From RHLJ01 sp040222455 (GTDB lineage: Bacteria; Bacteroidota; Rhodothermia; Balneolales; Balneolaceae): a stretch of DNA of 64,000 nt. The DNA is taken from assembly GCA_040222455.1 (NCBI GenBank), contig JAVKDD010000020.1, positions 1 to 64,000 on the forward strand. The letters are read 5' to 3'. The position numbers and the translations under genes were made by a program. Under the pieces are notes generated by a model. That model was not told the origin of the DNA. It saw only the letters and a program-made list of their open reading frames with translations, and did not search any database. Positions 16,488-25,551 of the stretch are shown in pieces (within the stretch, counting starts at the first letter, position 1; every line of letters begins with the position of its first letter).

Positions 16488-17222
16488 ATGAAAGAAATAT
16501 TGCAACAATTAGCGAATTTACAATACATCGATAGCCGTATCGATGAAATAAAACAACTAAGAGGCGATCTTCCTGAAGAGATTCTGGATATTGAAACCGA
16601 TATAGCCAGAGGAGAAGCTAAATTAGCGAAGCTAAAAAAGGAACAAACGGATCTTATCGTTGAGCTAGATAGCCTGAAACTTGAGATTAAAAGTTCTGAA
16701 GAAAAGGTAAGTAAGTACGAGGATCAACAACTCACGGTACGCAATAACAGAGAGTATGATGCTTTAACAAAAGAGATTGAAGCACAAAAGCAGGTAATTG
16801 AGAATGCCACGGCTCGTATTCTTGAAGTAGAAAAACGTTCCGAAGAAGTTGGACCAGAAGTTGAGGCCGCACAAACAGAGTTAGATCAAACGAAGGCACT
16901 ATTTGAGCAAAAACAGAATAGTCTTGAAAAAGTTATGAAGTCTACTCAGGATGAAGAAGATGTTCTTACTAAGAAAAGAGATGAAGCTGAAAAAGGAATA
17001 GATCAGCGTTATATCCGTAACTACAATAGACTAAGAAACGGTTTAAATAACGGGATTGCAGTTGTGGCTATGGATAGAGGCGCAGCATTAGGAATGGCGC
17101 TTCCCCCACAAACTCAAGTTGAAGTTCGACGAATGAATAAAATTATTTTTGATGAAAATAGTGGACGAATTGTTGTAGACCAGGCTTTTTTCGATAAGGC
17201 TAAAGAACAGCTTACGATCTAA
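16488..17222 (+). CDS. Coiled-coil protein of the C4 zinc-ribbon family, cysteines lost
   Basis: This 244-residue protein has a long coiled coil (residues 1-170), then a C-terminal domain whose framework (ALPPQTQVEVRR, NKIIF..NSGRIV) matches the C4-type zinc-ribbon family usually found beside Nif3-like proteins. In that family two CxxC pairs flank this segment. Here the places read DRGAALGMALPPQ and FDENSGRIV, and the whole protein has no cysteine, so it should not bind zinc. ATG 16488 is preferred over a TTG 13 codons upstream that lies in the nif3-like gene. It is probably co-transcribed with the preceding gene. Confidence 0.85.
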   Translation: MKEILQQLANLQYIDSRIDEIKQLRGDLPEEILDIETDIARGEAKLAKLKKEQTDLIVELDSLKLEIKSSEEKVSKYEDQQLTVRNNREYDALTKEIEAQKQVIENATARILEVEKRSEEVGPEVEAAQTELDQTKALFEQKQNSLEKVMKSTQDEEDVLTKKRDEAEKGIDQRYIRNYNRLRNGLNNGIAVVAMDRGAALGMALPPQTQVEVRRMNKIIFDENSGRIVVDQAFFDKAKEQLTI

Positions 17223-17250
17223 AACCTGACATCAGCATATAGTTGTTAAA

Positions 17251-17286
17251 GGGAATATCCATTTGGGTATTTCCTTTTTTTTGTAT
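17251..17286 (+). terminator. Terminator after the zinc-ribbon-like gene
   Basis: GGGAATATCC and GGGTATTTCC form a 10-bp stem with two wobble pairs and a 4-nt loop, followed by eight T. Confidence 0.88.
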
Positions 17287-17356
17287 AAAAAACTCAGACC
17301 CCTTCTGTCTTCCCATTAGTAAGGGGAAGGACTCAAGAAAAAGAATGAAAACTTAA

Positions 17357-17410
17357 TAGTACGTTTTCCTTCTTGATAAGGAGTAGGCAGAGGAGGTCGG
17401 AAACGTACTA
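17357..17410. repeat. Inverted repeat upstream of rnpB
   Basis: TAGTACGTTTTCC at 17357 and GGAAACGTACTA at 17399 form a near-perfect 12-bp inverted repeat with about 29 nt between the arms. The interior is purine-rich (AAGGAGTAGGCAGAGGAGG). It lies just before the RNase P RNA and may be part of its promoter region or an intergenic mobile remnant; I cannot tell which. Confidence 0.6.
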
Positions 17411-17427
17411 AAAATCCCGTACCTTAA

Positions 17428-17975
17428 GCACGGGAAAGCTGGGTAATCGCTTCGTACTTTTGTGCGGAGAGGAAAGTCCGGACACCAACAAGTACCGCGC
17501 TCAACGATCCTTCGGGCGAAGTTGAGGCTCGGCATGAGCAATTTTGCCGAGATAGAAAGTGCAACAGAAAATAAACCGCCTTAGCGCAAAACGCAGGCGA
17601 AATTCCGACATATAAGTATCAAAAATATATTAATGTCGTCATCCTGAACTTGTTTCAGGATCCGTGAAGGAACCCGTTGCGATTCTTCACAGATTCCGGC
17701 TTACGCTGCGGAATGACAACAACTTATTTTGGTACTTAACATTAAAGGTTGGTATTTCCCAACGCTTTGCGTTAAGGTAAGGGTGAAAAGGTGAGGTAAG
17801 AGCTCACCGCTCTAAGGGCGACCAAAGAGGCACGGTAAACCTCGCGGGGTGCAAGCTCATGTAGGTGGTATGCGCAACTTGTCGTGACGCCATCGGGTGG
17901 AGTGCACAAGATAAATGATTACTGAATCTGCCAACTGGCGGAGGAACAGAATTCGGCTTATAGGCTTTCCCGCTA
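17428..17975 (+). ncRNA. rnpB: RNase P RNA with expanded P12 arm
   Basis: This is the catalytic RNA that trims tRNA 5' leaders. Conserved parts: GAGGAAAGTCCGGAC near 17468, ACAGAAAATAAACCGCC near 17565-17581, GGTAAGGGTGAAAAGGTG near 17776, AAGAGCTCACCGC, GGCACGGTAAAC and GAGGAACAGAATTCGGCTTATAGG near the 3' end. P1 forms from CGGGAAAGC (17431) and GCTTTCCCG (17964). At about 548 nt it is far longer than the 350-420 nt usual for type A; the excess is one arm after CCGCC (P12 position) that contains a dispersed palindromic repeat. Ends are set by P1 and good to a few nt. Confidence 0.93.
17582..17775 (+). repeat. P12 expansion with embedded palindromic repeat
   Basis: The arm is closed by UUAGCGC/GCGUUAA and continues through AUUCCGAC/GUUGGUAU and UAAGUAUCAAAA/UUUUGGUACUUA. 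It ends in an 86-nt element (17635-17720) bounded by GTCGTCAT and ATGACAAC, with three inner hairpins: CCTGAA/TTCAGG, GTGAAG/CTTCAC and TTCCG/CGGAA. The first hairpin is the same repeat family found at 18601 and 28501. The layout suggests an intergenic palindromic element inserted into the tolerant P12 loop without harming the core. Confidence 0.8.
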
Positions 17976-17982
17976 TACATGG

Positions 17983-18012
17983 AAACCCCGTCCCAAAAGG
18001 TCGGGGTTTTGT
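17983..18012 (+). terminator. Terminator after rnpB
   Basis: AAACCCCG at 17984 pairs with CGGGGTTT ending near 18009; the T-tract is short. It lies 10 nt after P1. Confidence 0.85.
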
Positions 18013-18094
18013 ATTTTAAAAAGGATGGATTTTTTATTAAAAAGGATTGTATAGCAGCTATAAGTGCAGTTTTGGATAAAAGAAAGAATATGGA

Positions 18095-18568
18095 TTAAAG
18101 ATTCACTTTAAAACTTCCTTTTAGATTACGATCCATATCACGCTTGGTGTCTTTTTCTTTGATACTTTCTCTCTTGTCGAATTTCTTTTTACCGCGAGCC
18201 ACGCCAATTAATACTTTCGCATATCCGGCTTTGAAGTAAATTTTTAGCGGAATAAGGGTATTCCCTTTCATCTGAGTTGCTTTTTCTAGCTCACGTATTT
18301 CTTTTTTATGCAGAAGTAATTTTCGAGGTCGACGAGGATCGTGATTATTGTACGAACCATGCTCATAGGGTTTAATATAAAGTTCTCTCAAAAACACTTC
18401 ATTCCCTTGAATAAATGCAAACGCATCCGTAAAACTAGCCTTTCCATCTCGGATGGATTTCACCTCAGTTCCCTGCAGCGCTATCCCGGCTTCGTAGGTA
18501 TCCTCAATAGCGTAATCGTGGTACGCTTTTCGGTTCTGAATAGTAGGTGTTGTTTTCTTTTCTGACAT
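18095..18568 (-). CDS. smpB: SsrA-binding protein
   Basis: SmpB binds tmRNA and brings it to stalled ribosomes in trans-translation. The 157-residue protein has NRKAYHDYAIEDTYEAGI, LQGTEVKSIRDGKAS, NEVFLRELYI, PRRPRKLLLHKKEI, PLKIYFKAGYAKVLIGVARG and the basic tail with DKRESIKEKD. No ssrA gene is seen in the window. It converges on rnpB. Confidence 0.95.
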   Translation of the reverse strand: MSEKKTTPTIQNRKAYHDYAIEDTYEAGIALQGTEVKSIRDGKASFTDAFAFIQGNEVFLRELYIKPYEHGSYNNHDPRRPRKLLLHKKEIRELEKATQMKGNTLIPLKIYFKAGYAKVLIGVARGKKKFDKRESIKEKDTKRDMDRNLKGSFKVNL

Positions 18569-18600
18569 ATTTTCTAGCTAAGTAGCTTAAAGCCTTACAC

Positions 18601-18627
18601 AGATGCTGAATCAAGTTCAGCATGACA
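18601..18627. repeat. Dispersed palindromic element, copy 2
   Basis: GATGCTGAA, TCAAG, TTCAGCATGAC forms a perfect hairpin. It matches the CCTGAA...TTCAGG element in rnpB and at 28501 except that the outer C-G pair is swapped to G-C on both arms, a compensatory change. It lies between smpB and the next gene. Confidence 0.75.
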
Positions 18628-18638
18628 ACTACTTTATA

Positions 18639-19055
18639 TCAAATTTTGAAGCCGAGTTCTTTGAGTTCTGCAATGATGCTCTCATCAGGACTACGATCAG
18701 GAAACGTTGAATAAATTCCCAGTATTTGTTCAATTTCAGTGATGGCTTTTTCGTTGTCTTTATTCAATTTCAATACTTCAACATATTGAGCCAATGCGCC
18801 ATTCATTTTATCGCGCATGTTAGTTACGTTTGAGTCTCTGTATTCAAGAAACAAACCATAATTTAAGTACACTTTTTCTTTGAGTGTATTCACTTCTTCA
18901 GAGGACTCCTGAGCTTCAAGGATGGTAAGTGCATCAGAGTACATGTCTTTTTCGATAAGAGCATCAATCTGTGTAGATAGATTTTCTGTTTTCTCTTGTT
19001 CTTGGGTACATGCAAAAGTAATAAGCAGGATAAGTACGTATGCAATTCGTTTCAT
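18639..19055 (-). CDS. Small lipoprotein with TPR-like helices
   Basis: The N-terminus MKRIAYVLILLITFAC is a lipoprotein signal with the acylated cysteine at residue 16. The rest of the 138 residues is helical and resembles tetratricopeptide pairs (LIEKDMYSDALTILEAQES; ALAQYVEVLKLNKDNEKAI). I do not recognise a named family. It is on the minus strand between the M50 protease and smpB and starts 9 nt after the protease gene, so it may share its transcript. Confidence 0.75.
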   Translation of the reverse strand: MKRIAYVLILLITFACTQEQEKTENLSTQIDALIEKDMYSDALTILEAQESSEEVNTLKEKVYLNYGLFLEYRDSNVTNMRDKMNGALAQYVEVLKLNKDNEKAITEIEQILGIYSTFPDRSPDESIIAELKELGFKI

Positions 19056-19063
19056 GAATCAGG

Positions 19064-20305
19064 TTATTTAAATGATAAAGGGTTTAGGCTAATACAAAGC
19101 ACAAATATAAGCATACTTAACCAACCTAACACTTTTCTTGTAGGCGAAAGTGGTTGTTCTATCAAAACAGGTGGGTGTTCAACTTTAACGATAAAGGCAA
19201 TAAAAATGGTCCAGAAAATCCAGATAAATGAAGATTCAACATCTCCATCTTGTCGTAAAAAGTAAAGGTAGATTCCTGAACTAATTATAGAGGTGGGGAG
19301 CAAGGTCGCCACCCAATATTGATCTCTATGGAATGCTTTTTGCATAATTAAAAAGAGAACTCCAATCCATATAAGCCAGGTAACCATCCCAAAATTATTA
19401 TCAAATCCTTTAGATAACAAAAATTCATGAAGAAATGGAACGGCTTCGATCCCTGCCAGAATGGTTATGAATGAAAAGAAAAGTCGAGCTACAATTTTGT
19501 GCTTTTTATAACCAATAAGTGAATAAAGAATATGTCCTCCGTCGAGTTGCCCAACAGGCATTAAATTTAAGGCAGTAAAAAACAATCCGAACCAACCTGC
19601 TAACAAAAAGGGATAATGTTGAATTTCCCAAAGTGGTGGAGCGTTTTCAAATAGTGAAGAAAGAAAATTGTACAGAGGAGTTCCTCCAAAAAATAGAACC
19701 ATTTGCCCCTCTTGTACTATGGGCTCGTCTGGAAATTCACCAGTGGTCTGATAATTTTCGATTATATAATTATGATCTCCGAATTCATTTAAATAAGAAA
19801 TATCAGGAAGAGTGAAGAATCCTATAAAAAGTACAATTAAGGAAACGATAAACCCAGCTAGTGGTCCGGCGGCACCAATATCAAAAAGTTTTTTTGTGTT
19901 ATGAATTTGCTCCTTAATTCGGATTACGGCTCCAAGAGTACCAATACCAAGTGGTATTGGGATATAATAGGGTAAGCTTACTTTCACTTTATGAAAAACC
20001 GCCGCAAAATAATGCCCGAACTCATGCACAGTTAAAAAACCCAATAATAGGGAAGCAAAAAGTACTCCTCGCAGTAATCCCTCTTCTGAGGTTGGGATAA
20101 ATCCCCAAAGTAGTTTATCAGTTGGTAGGCCAACTAACAATGTGCTAACAATAGAAACAGAAGCAAACGTAAGGATAAATAATCCTAAGTGTTTGAGGAT
20201 AGTTTTTTTAGTGGGCTTATTTTTTGGAGGAACAATAATAGGTTGTTCCACATATTTTTGTTCTGGCTCAGGATAATAAAATGATTCTTTAGGTTCGGAA
20301 CTCAA
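19064..20305 (-). CDS. Site-2 protease family (M50) membrane metalloprotease
   Basis: This 413-residue polytopic protein carries the intramembrane zinc protease motifs HEFGH (LTVHEFGHYFAAVFHKVKVS) and the distal NLMPVGQLDGGH that supplies the third ligand. The first about 35 residues are Pro/Lys-rich and cytosolic, then several membrane helices follow. Substrates are unknown. The start is TTG 20305: no earlier ATG fits and AAGAG lies upstream. It follows arcA by 9 nt on the same strand, suggesting one transcript with arcA and the lipoprotein. Confidence 0.88.
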   Translation of the reverse strand: MSSEPKESFYYPEPEQKYVEQPIIVPPKNKPTKKTILKHLGLFILTFASVSIVSTLLVGLPTDKLLWGFIPTSEEGLLRGVLFASLLLGFLTVHEFGHYFAAVFHKVKVSLPYYIPIPLGIGTLGAVIRIKEQIHNTKKLFDIGAAGPLAGFIVSLIVLFIGFFTLPDISYLNEFGDHNYIIENYQTTGEFPDEPIVQEGQMVLFFGGTPLYNFLSSLFENAPPLWEIQHYPFLLAGWFGLFFTALNLMPVGQLDGGHILYSLIGYKKHKIVARLFFSFITILAGIEAVPFLHEFLLSKGFDNNFGMVTWLIWIGVLFLIMQKAFHRDQYWVATLLPTSIISSGIYLYFLRQDGDVESSFIWIFWTIFIAFIVKVEHPPVLIEQPLSPTRKVLGWLSMLIFVLCISLNPLSFK

Positions 20306-20314
20306 TAGATACTC

Positions 20315-21550
20315 TTATTCGGTTAATACGGCTCTTGAAATAGGCATGGTCATACAACGTGCGCCACCACGTCCACGGCAAAGTTCATGCCCTTGAAAGC
20401 TAATGGCAATTTTATTTTCAGAATTTAACGCTAGAGGTTTATTTGCATATTCTTCAATAAACTCAAACTGGTTCATATACGAATAGCCATGATCAACTAA
20501 CGTATTGAAGGTTTTTGTATTACGCTCGTAACCAACAATTACACCAGGTGCTAACGCAAAAACATTAGCGCCATCTGTCCATTGTTCTCTAAACTGGCTA
20601 GTTCGCTCTTCTCCACCACATTTAATAAATGTATAATCTTTTCCAGAGAATTCATTAAGTGCACTTTTAAGAGAAGATCTTGAATCGGCTTCAATATGAT
20701 CTCCATTTTTTTGCAGGGCAACAACGTTGTCATGTTGTTCTAAAATTGCGGGCGGAAAAGCAATGCATTCATTTTGACTAGCAAATGTAAAAATAGTATC
20801 GAGATGCATGGAAGCTCTTTGTTTAGGAATATCAACAGCGAGTACTGTTTTAACACCATGATCGAGGAGTCCCTCAGCTGCTTTCATTAAACCAGTAAAA
20901 GAGGTTCGCTCACTCATCCCGATTAAAACTAACTTATCAGATTCAACCAGAACATCTCCACCTTCAATGGATTGGTTTCCTGATATCCGAATGGCATTTT
21001 TTTTAATGGTTTCAAATAGTGGGTGAAAAACGACGAGAGTCTCCATCATCAAAGATTCACGAAGTCGAGCCTTAGTTGCAGCTCTGGAAACCAAAATACT
21101 ATCACCAACAACAGCTGCTAAGTCGCGCGTGAAAAGTAGGTTTGGTGATGGATGCAGATTAAATTCTGTAGATCCTTTTAAAGTACCTTGTGTACTAAAT
21201 GTAAGTAGTTCTGTGGGGTCTAAAGAAAGTAATTCTTTCTCTATAACAGAAAGATTTTCCTCAGGAAATTCTTTAATAAGCTGTTCAATAAAGTAAGCTC
21301 GGGCATCTTCATGGTCAATTGTTTCTGAAAATAGATCAACAATTTCGAGAACCTGACCGTCTTTAGGCATGGCTTTTTTAAAAACATCGAGCATATCTAG
21401 ATGTTCGCCTCGAGCGTCTTCTTCAAATATAATATCATCGAAAAGTAACTCGTCTTTTAGCTCAGGATTTACCAGAGAAACTTCGTGTCCAGGGGTGTGA
21501 ACAATTACTCCGTTTAAATGACCAATTTCAGAAGAAACGTTGATATTCAT
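20315..21550 (-). CDS. arcA: Arginine deiminase
   Basis: Arginine deiminase hydrolyses L-arginine to citrulline and ammonia. The 411-residue protein has the full guanidine-modifying catalytic set: FTRDLAAVV, EGGDVLVE, MHLDTIF (catalytic His and Asp) and the nucleophile in GGARCMTMP near the C-terminus. I start at ATG 21550 (MNINVSSEIGHL), which matches family N-termini, rather than a TTG 11 codons upstream. No ornithine carbamoyltransferase or carbamate kinase gene is near, so the classical ATP-generating arc operon is not seen here. Confidence 0.93.
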   Translation of the reverse strand: MNINVSSEIGHLNGVIVHTPGHEVSLVNPELKDELLFDDIIFEEDARGEHLDMLDVFKKAMPKDGQVLEIVDLFSETIDHEDARAYFIEQLIKEFPEENLSVIEKELLSLDPTELLTFSTQGTLKGSTEFNLHPSPNLLFTRDLAAVVGDSILVSRAATKARLRESLMMETLVVFHPLFETIKKNAIRISGNQSIEGGDVLVESDKLVLIGMSERTSFTGLMKAAEGLLDHGVKTVLAVDIPKQRASMHLDTIFTFASQNECIAFPPAILEQHDNVVALQKNGDHIEADSRSSLKSALNEFSGKDYTFIKCGGEERTSQFREQWTDGANVFALAPGVIVGYERNTKTFNTLVDHGYSYMNQFEFIEEYANKPLALNSENKIAISFQGHELCRGRGGARCMTMPISRAVLTE

Positions 21551-21664
21551 AAAGTCGTTTTTTGATTGTGAACTGAAAAACAAATATAGCGTTTTAAGTA
21601 CAGAACTTTTAAACAGTAATTATAGATTTGAATATCTATCTTCAACAAGAGAAGAGAAAACAGA

Positions 21665-22519
21665 ATGACTAATAAATCAGAAATACAATCGCTGTTACTT
21701 TTGATGGATGATCCAGATCCATTCATACAAGAAAGCGTACAAAGTAGATTTAACGAATTAGGAGAAAATGCGGTTCCTATCTTAGATGAGTACCGGCTAG
21801 AAATAAAAAGTACCGAAGAAAAGCAAAGAGTTAGCGATCTTATTCATCATCTTACTTTTGAAACGCTTCGAACTGATTTTCATGAATTATTGGAATTAGG
21901 TGTGAAAAACCGCGTCAGTTTAGAAAAAGCAGCGTTTACACTAGCTCGATTTGGTAATGCTACCTTAAGGGAAAGAGAGTATTCTAAAAAATTAGACCAC
22001 TTTGCAGAAATGGTTGAGCCAACCATTCGCTACCGATTAGATGAGCGAAGAAAGATGAAACAGCTCATCAAGTTTGTGTTCGAAGATTTAAACTTTAGTG
22101 GTGATATCAACGATTATCACAACCCCGCTAATTGCTTTATGGATCAAGTTATTAATAGGCGGAGAGGTTTACCAATTACTTTGAGTATGATCGTCATGTT
22201 TTTGGCTCGTCGACTAGAGCTTCCTTTTTTTGGGGTAAATATGCCGATCCATTTTATGCTGAATTACATTAGCGATAAAGAAGAAGTACTGATAGACCCC
22301 TATGATAATGGCGCAATTGTTACTTATGACCAATGCTATTTCTTTTTAAAGAAGAACAACATTGAACCTAAACCGGATCATTTTAGAGTTGCAACCGATT
22401 TAGAAATTTTAGTTCGATGTATAAGGAACCTTATTCACAGCTACGAACGTAAAGAAATGCCTGAACGGGTGGAGGATTTGAAGAAGCTGTTAGCAATAGC
22501 TGAAATGTATGAGGGGTAA
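21665..22519 (+). CDS. SirB1 family / transglutaminase-like protein
   Basis: This 284-residue protein matches the SirB1 (transglutaminase-like core 2) family: residues 1-80 form HEAT-like helices (DDPDPFIQESVQSRFNELGE), followed by ANCFMDQVINRRRGLPITL and VNMPIHFMLNY with the Cys and His of the transglutaminase-like fold, then a helical tail. The biochemical activity of the family is unclear. It is followed by the DUF3052 gene after 2 nt, so the two form an operon. Confidence 0.85.
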   Translation: MTNKSEIQSLLLLMDDPDPFIQESVQSRFNELGENAVPILDEYRLEIKSTEEKQRVSDLIHHLTFETLRTDFHELLELGVKNRVSLEKAAFTLARFGNATLREREYSKKLDHFAEMVEPTIRYRLDERRKMKQLIKFVFEDLNFSGDINDYHNPANCFMDQVINRRRGLPITLSMIVMFLARRLELPFFGVNMPIHFMLNYISDKEEVLIDPYDNGAIVTYDQCYFFLKKNNIEPKPDHFRVATDLEILVRCIRNLIHSYERKEMPERVEDLKKLLAIAEMYEG

Positions 22520-22521
22520 TT

Positions 22522-22932
22522 ATGGCAGGCTATTCTGGAACTCCACTAATTAAAAAGCTAGGAATTAAAGAAAGAAATTCAATTCTGATTGTAAATAATC
22601 CCAATCACTATTTTGATTTATTGGGAGATCTACCTGATGAGGCAGAATTAGTTGACATGAATTTTGTAGATCCCATCAATTTTATTCATCTCTTTTGCAA
22701 AGATCTTGAAGAGTTGCACAGCATATTTCCAATTCTAAAACAAAAACTAGCCAAAGACGGAATGATCTGGATTTCCTGGATTAAGAAAGCTTCCAAAAAT
22801 TTTGATTGGACTTTCACTGATGCAGAAGTTCGAAATTATGGTCTTCAGATCGGGTTGGTAGACGTAAAAGTTTGCGCAATTGATGAAGACTGGAGCGGAC
22901 TAAAGTTTATGTATCGAAAAGAAGATCGGTAA
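22522..22932 (+). CDS. DUF3052 family protein
   Basis: The N-terminus MAGYSGTPLIKKLGIKERN is the characteristic signature of this family. The 136-residue protein is predicted cytosolic with a Rossmann-like alternation (GMIWISWIKKASKNFDWTFT). The function is unknown. It is coupled to the SirB1-like gene and converges on the permease gene with only a 4-nt gap. Confidence 0.85.
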   Translation: MAGYSGTPLIKKLGIKERNSILIVNNPNHYFDLLGDLPDEAELVDMNFVDPINFIHLFCKDLEELHSIFPILKQKLAKDGMIWISWIKKASKNFDWTFTDAEVRNYGLQIGLVDVKVCAIDEDWSGLKFMYRKEDR

Positions 22933-22936
22933 TCAT

Positions 22937-25546
22937 TTAATCACTCCTCAAATTATCAATAGAATTGCCCCGAGCAGCTTTTAATGCTTGAGTTCCAATA
23001 GTTAATAATGCGAGTATAATTGCCCCGAATGCTCCTAGAATAAATATCGATGGTTCTAACGCTACTTTGTTAGAAATACTTTCCATCCAAAGATTATTTA
23101 TTAAAAATGAAGCAGGAAGTGCAATTACAATTGAGATTATAATGAGAATCAGATATTCTTTAGAGAGAAGAAATACAATGCTATTTACAGTTGCACCAAG
23201 CACTTTTCGAATGCCTATTTCTTTTACTCGATTTTCAGCCGAATACATAGCCATACCTAGTAATCCCAAGCATGAGATGAAAATGGAGAATACTCCAAGT
23301 AGGCCAAGAATTTTAATGAAATCGATGAAAATAATGAGTATCGGACTTTCTTTTAACTGGTCATCAAAAATTTGATACTTAAAAGAGTGTAAGCTGCCAA
23401 GTTCGGCCCATTGTTCTTCCATTTCATTAATAAAAGAAACTGTTTGTCCAGGAAGTACTTTTACAAGGGAATATCTAGAATATTGAGGCTGTAAGAATAG
23501 CGCAATAGGGTTTCCTTTATTCATGGGATCGGAAGTGATAAATCCATTTATTACTCCAATTACAACAAATTCTTCTTCATTTACTTCAATTGTTTTTCCA
23601 ATGGATTCTATAGGAGTGCTGAGCTCCAATTCATGAACGGCGTCTACACTTATGATAATTGCTTGACTAGAATCGGTGGTCATATCAGCATTAAAATTCC
23701 TGCCCGCAACTAATTCAAGTCCCATTGCAGCAATGTAGTTTTCATCTACATAAAAAGAGTGTGCTGTTGAAATAAAGTCAAGTTGATCTTTAGACAGGTG
23801 AACCGTATTTATTGAACCCAACGCTGGAATGGTTGAGGTAACGGAAGCAACGCTAACCTTTGTGCTTTGGTTAAGAACCTCTCGAATTTGATTATATGAG
23901 ATATCTTGCTGTTCAATATGAACAATATTTTCTTTTTCAAATCCATATTCAGTTGTTGTCATAAATTCAAATTGTTTTATCAAAATCATTGAGGTGATTA
24001 TGAAAACAATTGAAAAGGTAAATTGACCAACAGTAATCATTTTCTTTAACAGTTGACCTGATTTTGATCCAACATTAAAGGTACCCTTTAAAATTCTAGC
24101 CGGACTAAATTTAGATAGGTAAAGAGAAGGGTAAATACCTGCAAGTATTCCTGTTAAAAAAGCAAAAGCTAGAAAAGAAAGAATGGTAATAGGATTAAGG
24201 AGTAAGTATGGATTTACTTGGTTTTCAGTAAAACTTATAAAGAAAAGGCTATTAAATTCAGGTACAAGCCAACGGAGTATTACTATCCCAAATAACATTG
24301 AAATAGTGGCAATAAGTACTGACTCAAATAGAAACTGTTTTATAATCCCCCCTCGATTTGCACCAAGAACCTTCCGAACACCAACTTCTTTACCTCGATT
24401 TAAAGCCCGGGCTATGGTAAGGCTCACATAATTGAAAATGGCAATTACTACAATAATGATAGCAAAGCCACTTAAAAACCAAGCAATAATACCAGGAACT
24501 ACAATTCCAACTTCATTAGCAAGTTCTCTTCCAAGATTAATAGAGGTTAGAGGCTGAACAAGTAAACGCTTAAGAGCAGAACGTTCTTCAGGATCTACAA
24601 AATTTGTTTTAATAACCGGCTGGATAGCTTCTTCGAATTCATCAAAATCTGTTCCTTCTTTTAGCAATAAATACGTATAGGAATCAAAAATGCTAGAATT
24701 CCATGTATTTAGCATTTCCTCTGTTTCAGGATTTGCAAGAAGAGTGGAAAGAGAAGCAATAACCTGAAATCGAAAATGGGTATTGTATTCTTCATCGATA
24801 ATACCTGTTACGGTATATTCGCGATCTCCTAAAGCGGTGATACTTTTACCAAGTGGTTCTTCATCACCAAAAAGAGTTTGGGCTGACTGCCTAGAAAGAA
24901 TAACACTTCCAGGACTAGTTAGCGCTGTTTTAGGATTACCTTCAGCCAACTCAAAATCGAAAACATCAAGAAAGTGTTCATCGGCAGAAATACCCTCGAG
25001 TGGGATAGTTATGCTGTTTTTATTGAACTCCCCTGAAAAATTTCCTCGTACTTTTACTGCTTGTTCAATTTCAGGAAACTGACTTTTTAAAATATCGGGA
25101 AGAGTATAAGGGGATGTAGCATATAAATCACTTTCAAAGTTTGATTGAGACTTAAAATCTGAGATCACACGGACAATACGATCATGATCTTGATGAAAAT
25201 AATCGGAGCTTTTTTGATCTATTAAAAATAGAAGGATAAGTAAGCATACCGACATGCTTGCTGATAGTCCGATGATGTTTATAACAGAAAACGAAGTGTA
25301 TTTTTTGAAGTTTCGCCAGGTAATTTTTAGATAATTGAGTAGCATTTCAGTATTCCAGATTAATGATTGAACAATAAACCACGGAAGAGACCGGATGAGT
25401 TGCCACCAAAAAACAATTCGAGCTCTTGTAATCCCATCTCTTTGTTTTGAGTAGATAAATTCTTCTTCCAAATCTCCAATTAGATGATGTAAATCGGGGG
25501 GTAGTAGATTTTCTAGAATCCATATTATGAAGTTAGGTTTTTTCAT
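22937..25546 (-). CDS. ABC transporter permease, FtsX/MacB type with permease prefix
   Basis: This 869-residue membrane protein begins with a short permease-prefix segment (LLPPDLHHLIGDLEEEF) typical of permeases paired with PadR regulators, then two FtsX/MacB repeats. Each repeat has a membrane helix (SVINIIGLSASMSVCLLILL), a large periplasmic MacB_PCD domain and three C-terminal helices with RALNRGKEVGVRKVLGANR or ENRVKEIGIRKVLGATVNS. No ATPase gene is adjacent. The PadR gene lies 5 nt upstream, so the pair is probably autoregulated together. Confidence 0.9.
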   Translation of the reverse strand: MKKPNFIIWILENLLPPDLHHLIGDLEEEFIYSKQRDGITRARIVFWWQLIRSLPWFIVQSLIWNTEMLLNYLKITWRNFKKYTSFSVINIIGLSASMSVCLLILLFLIDQKSSDYFHQDHDRIVRVISDFKSQSNFESDLYATSPYTLPDILKSQFPEIEQAVKVRGNFSGEFNKNSITIPLEGISADEHFLDVFDFELAEGNPKTALTSPGSVILSRQSAQTLFGDEEPLGKSITALGDREYTVTGIIDEEYNTHFRFQVIASLSTLLANPETEEMLNTWNSSIFDSYTYLLLKEGTDFDEFEEAIQPVIKTNFVDPEERSALKRLLVQPLTSINLGRELANEVGIVVPGIIAWFLSGFAIIIVVIAIFNYVSLTIARALNRGKEVGVRKVLGANRGGIIKQFLFESVLIATISMLFGIVILRWLVPEFNSLFFISFTENQVNPYLLLNPITILSFLAFAFLTGILAGIYPSLYLSKFSPARILKGTFNVGSKSGQLLKKMITVGQFTFSIVFIITSMILIKQFEFMTTTEYGFEKENIVHIEQQDISYNQIREVLNQSTKVSVASVTSTIPALGSINTVHLSKDQLDFISTAHSFYVDENYIAAMGLELVAGRNFNADMTTDSSQAIIISVDAVHELELSTPIESIGKTIEVNEEEFVVIGVINGFITSDPMNKGNPIALFLQPQYSRYSLVKVLPGQTVSFINEMEEQWAELGSLHSFKYQIFDDQLKESPILIIFIDFIKILGLLGVFSIFISCLGLLGMAMYSAENRVKEIGIRKVLGATVNSIVFLLSKEYLILIIISIVIALPASFLINNLWMESISNKVALEPSIFILGAFGAIILALLTIGTQALKAARGNSIDNLRSD

Positions 25547-25551
25547 AAGGG

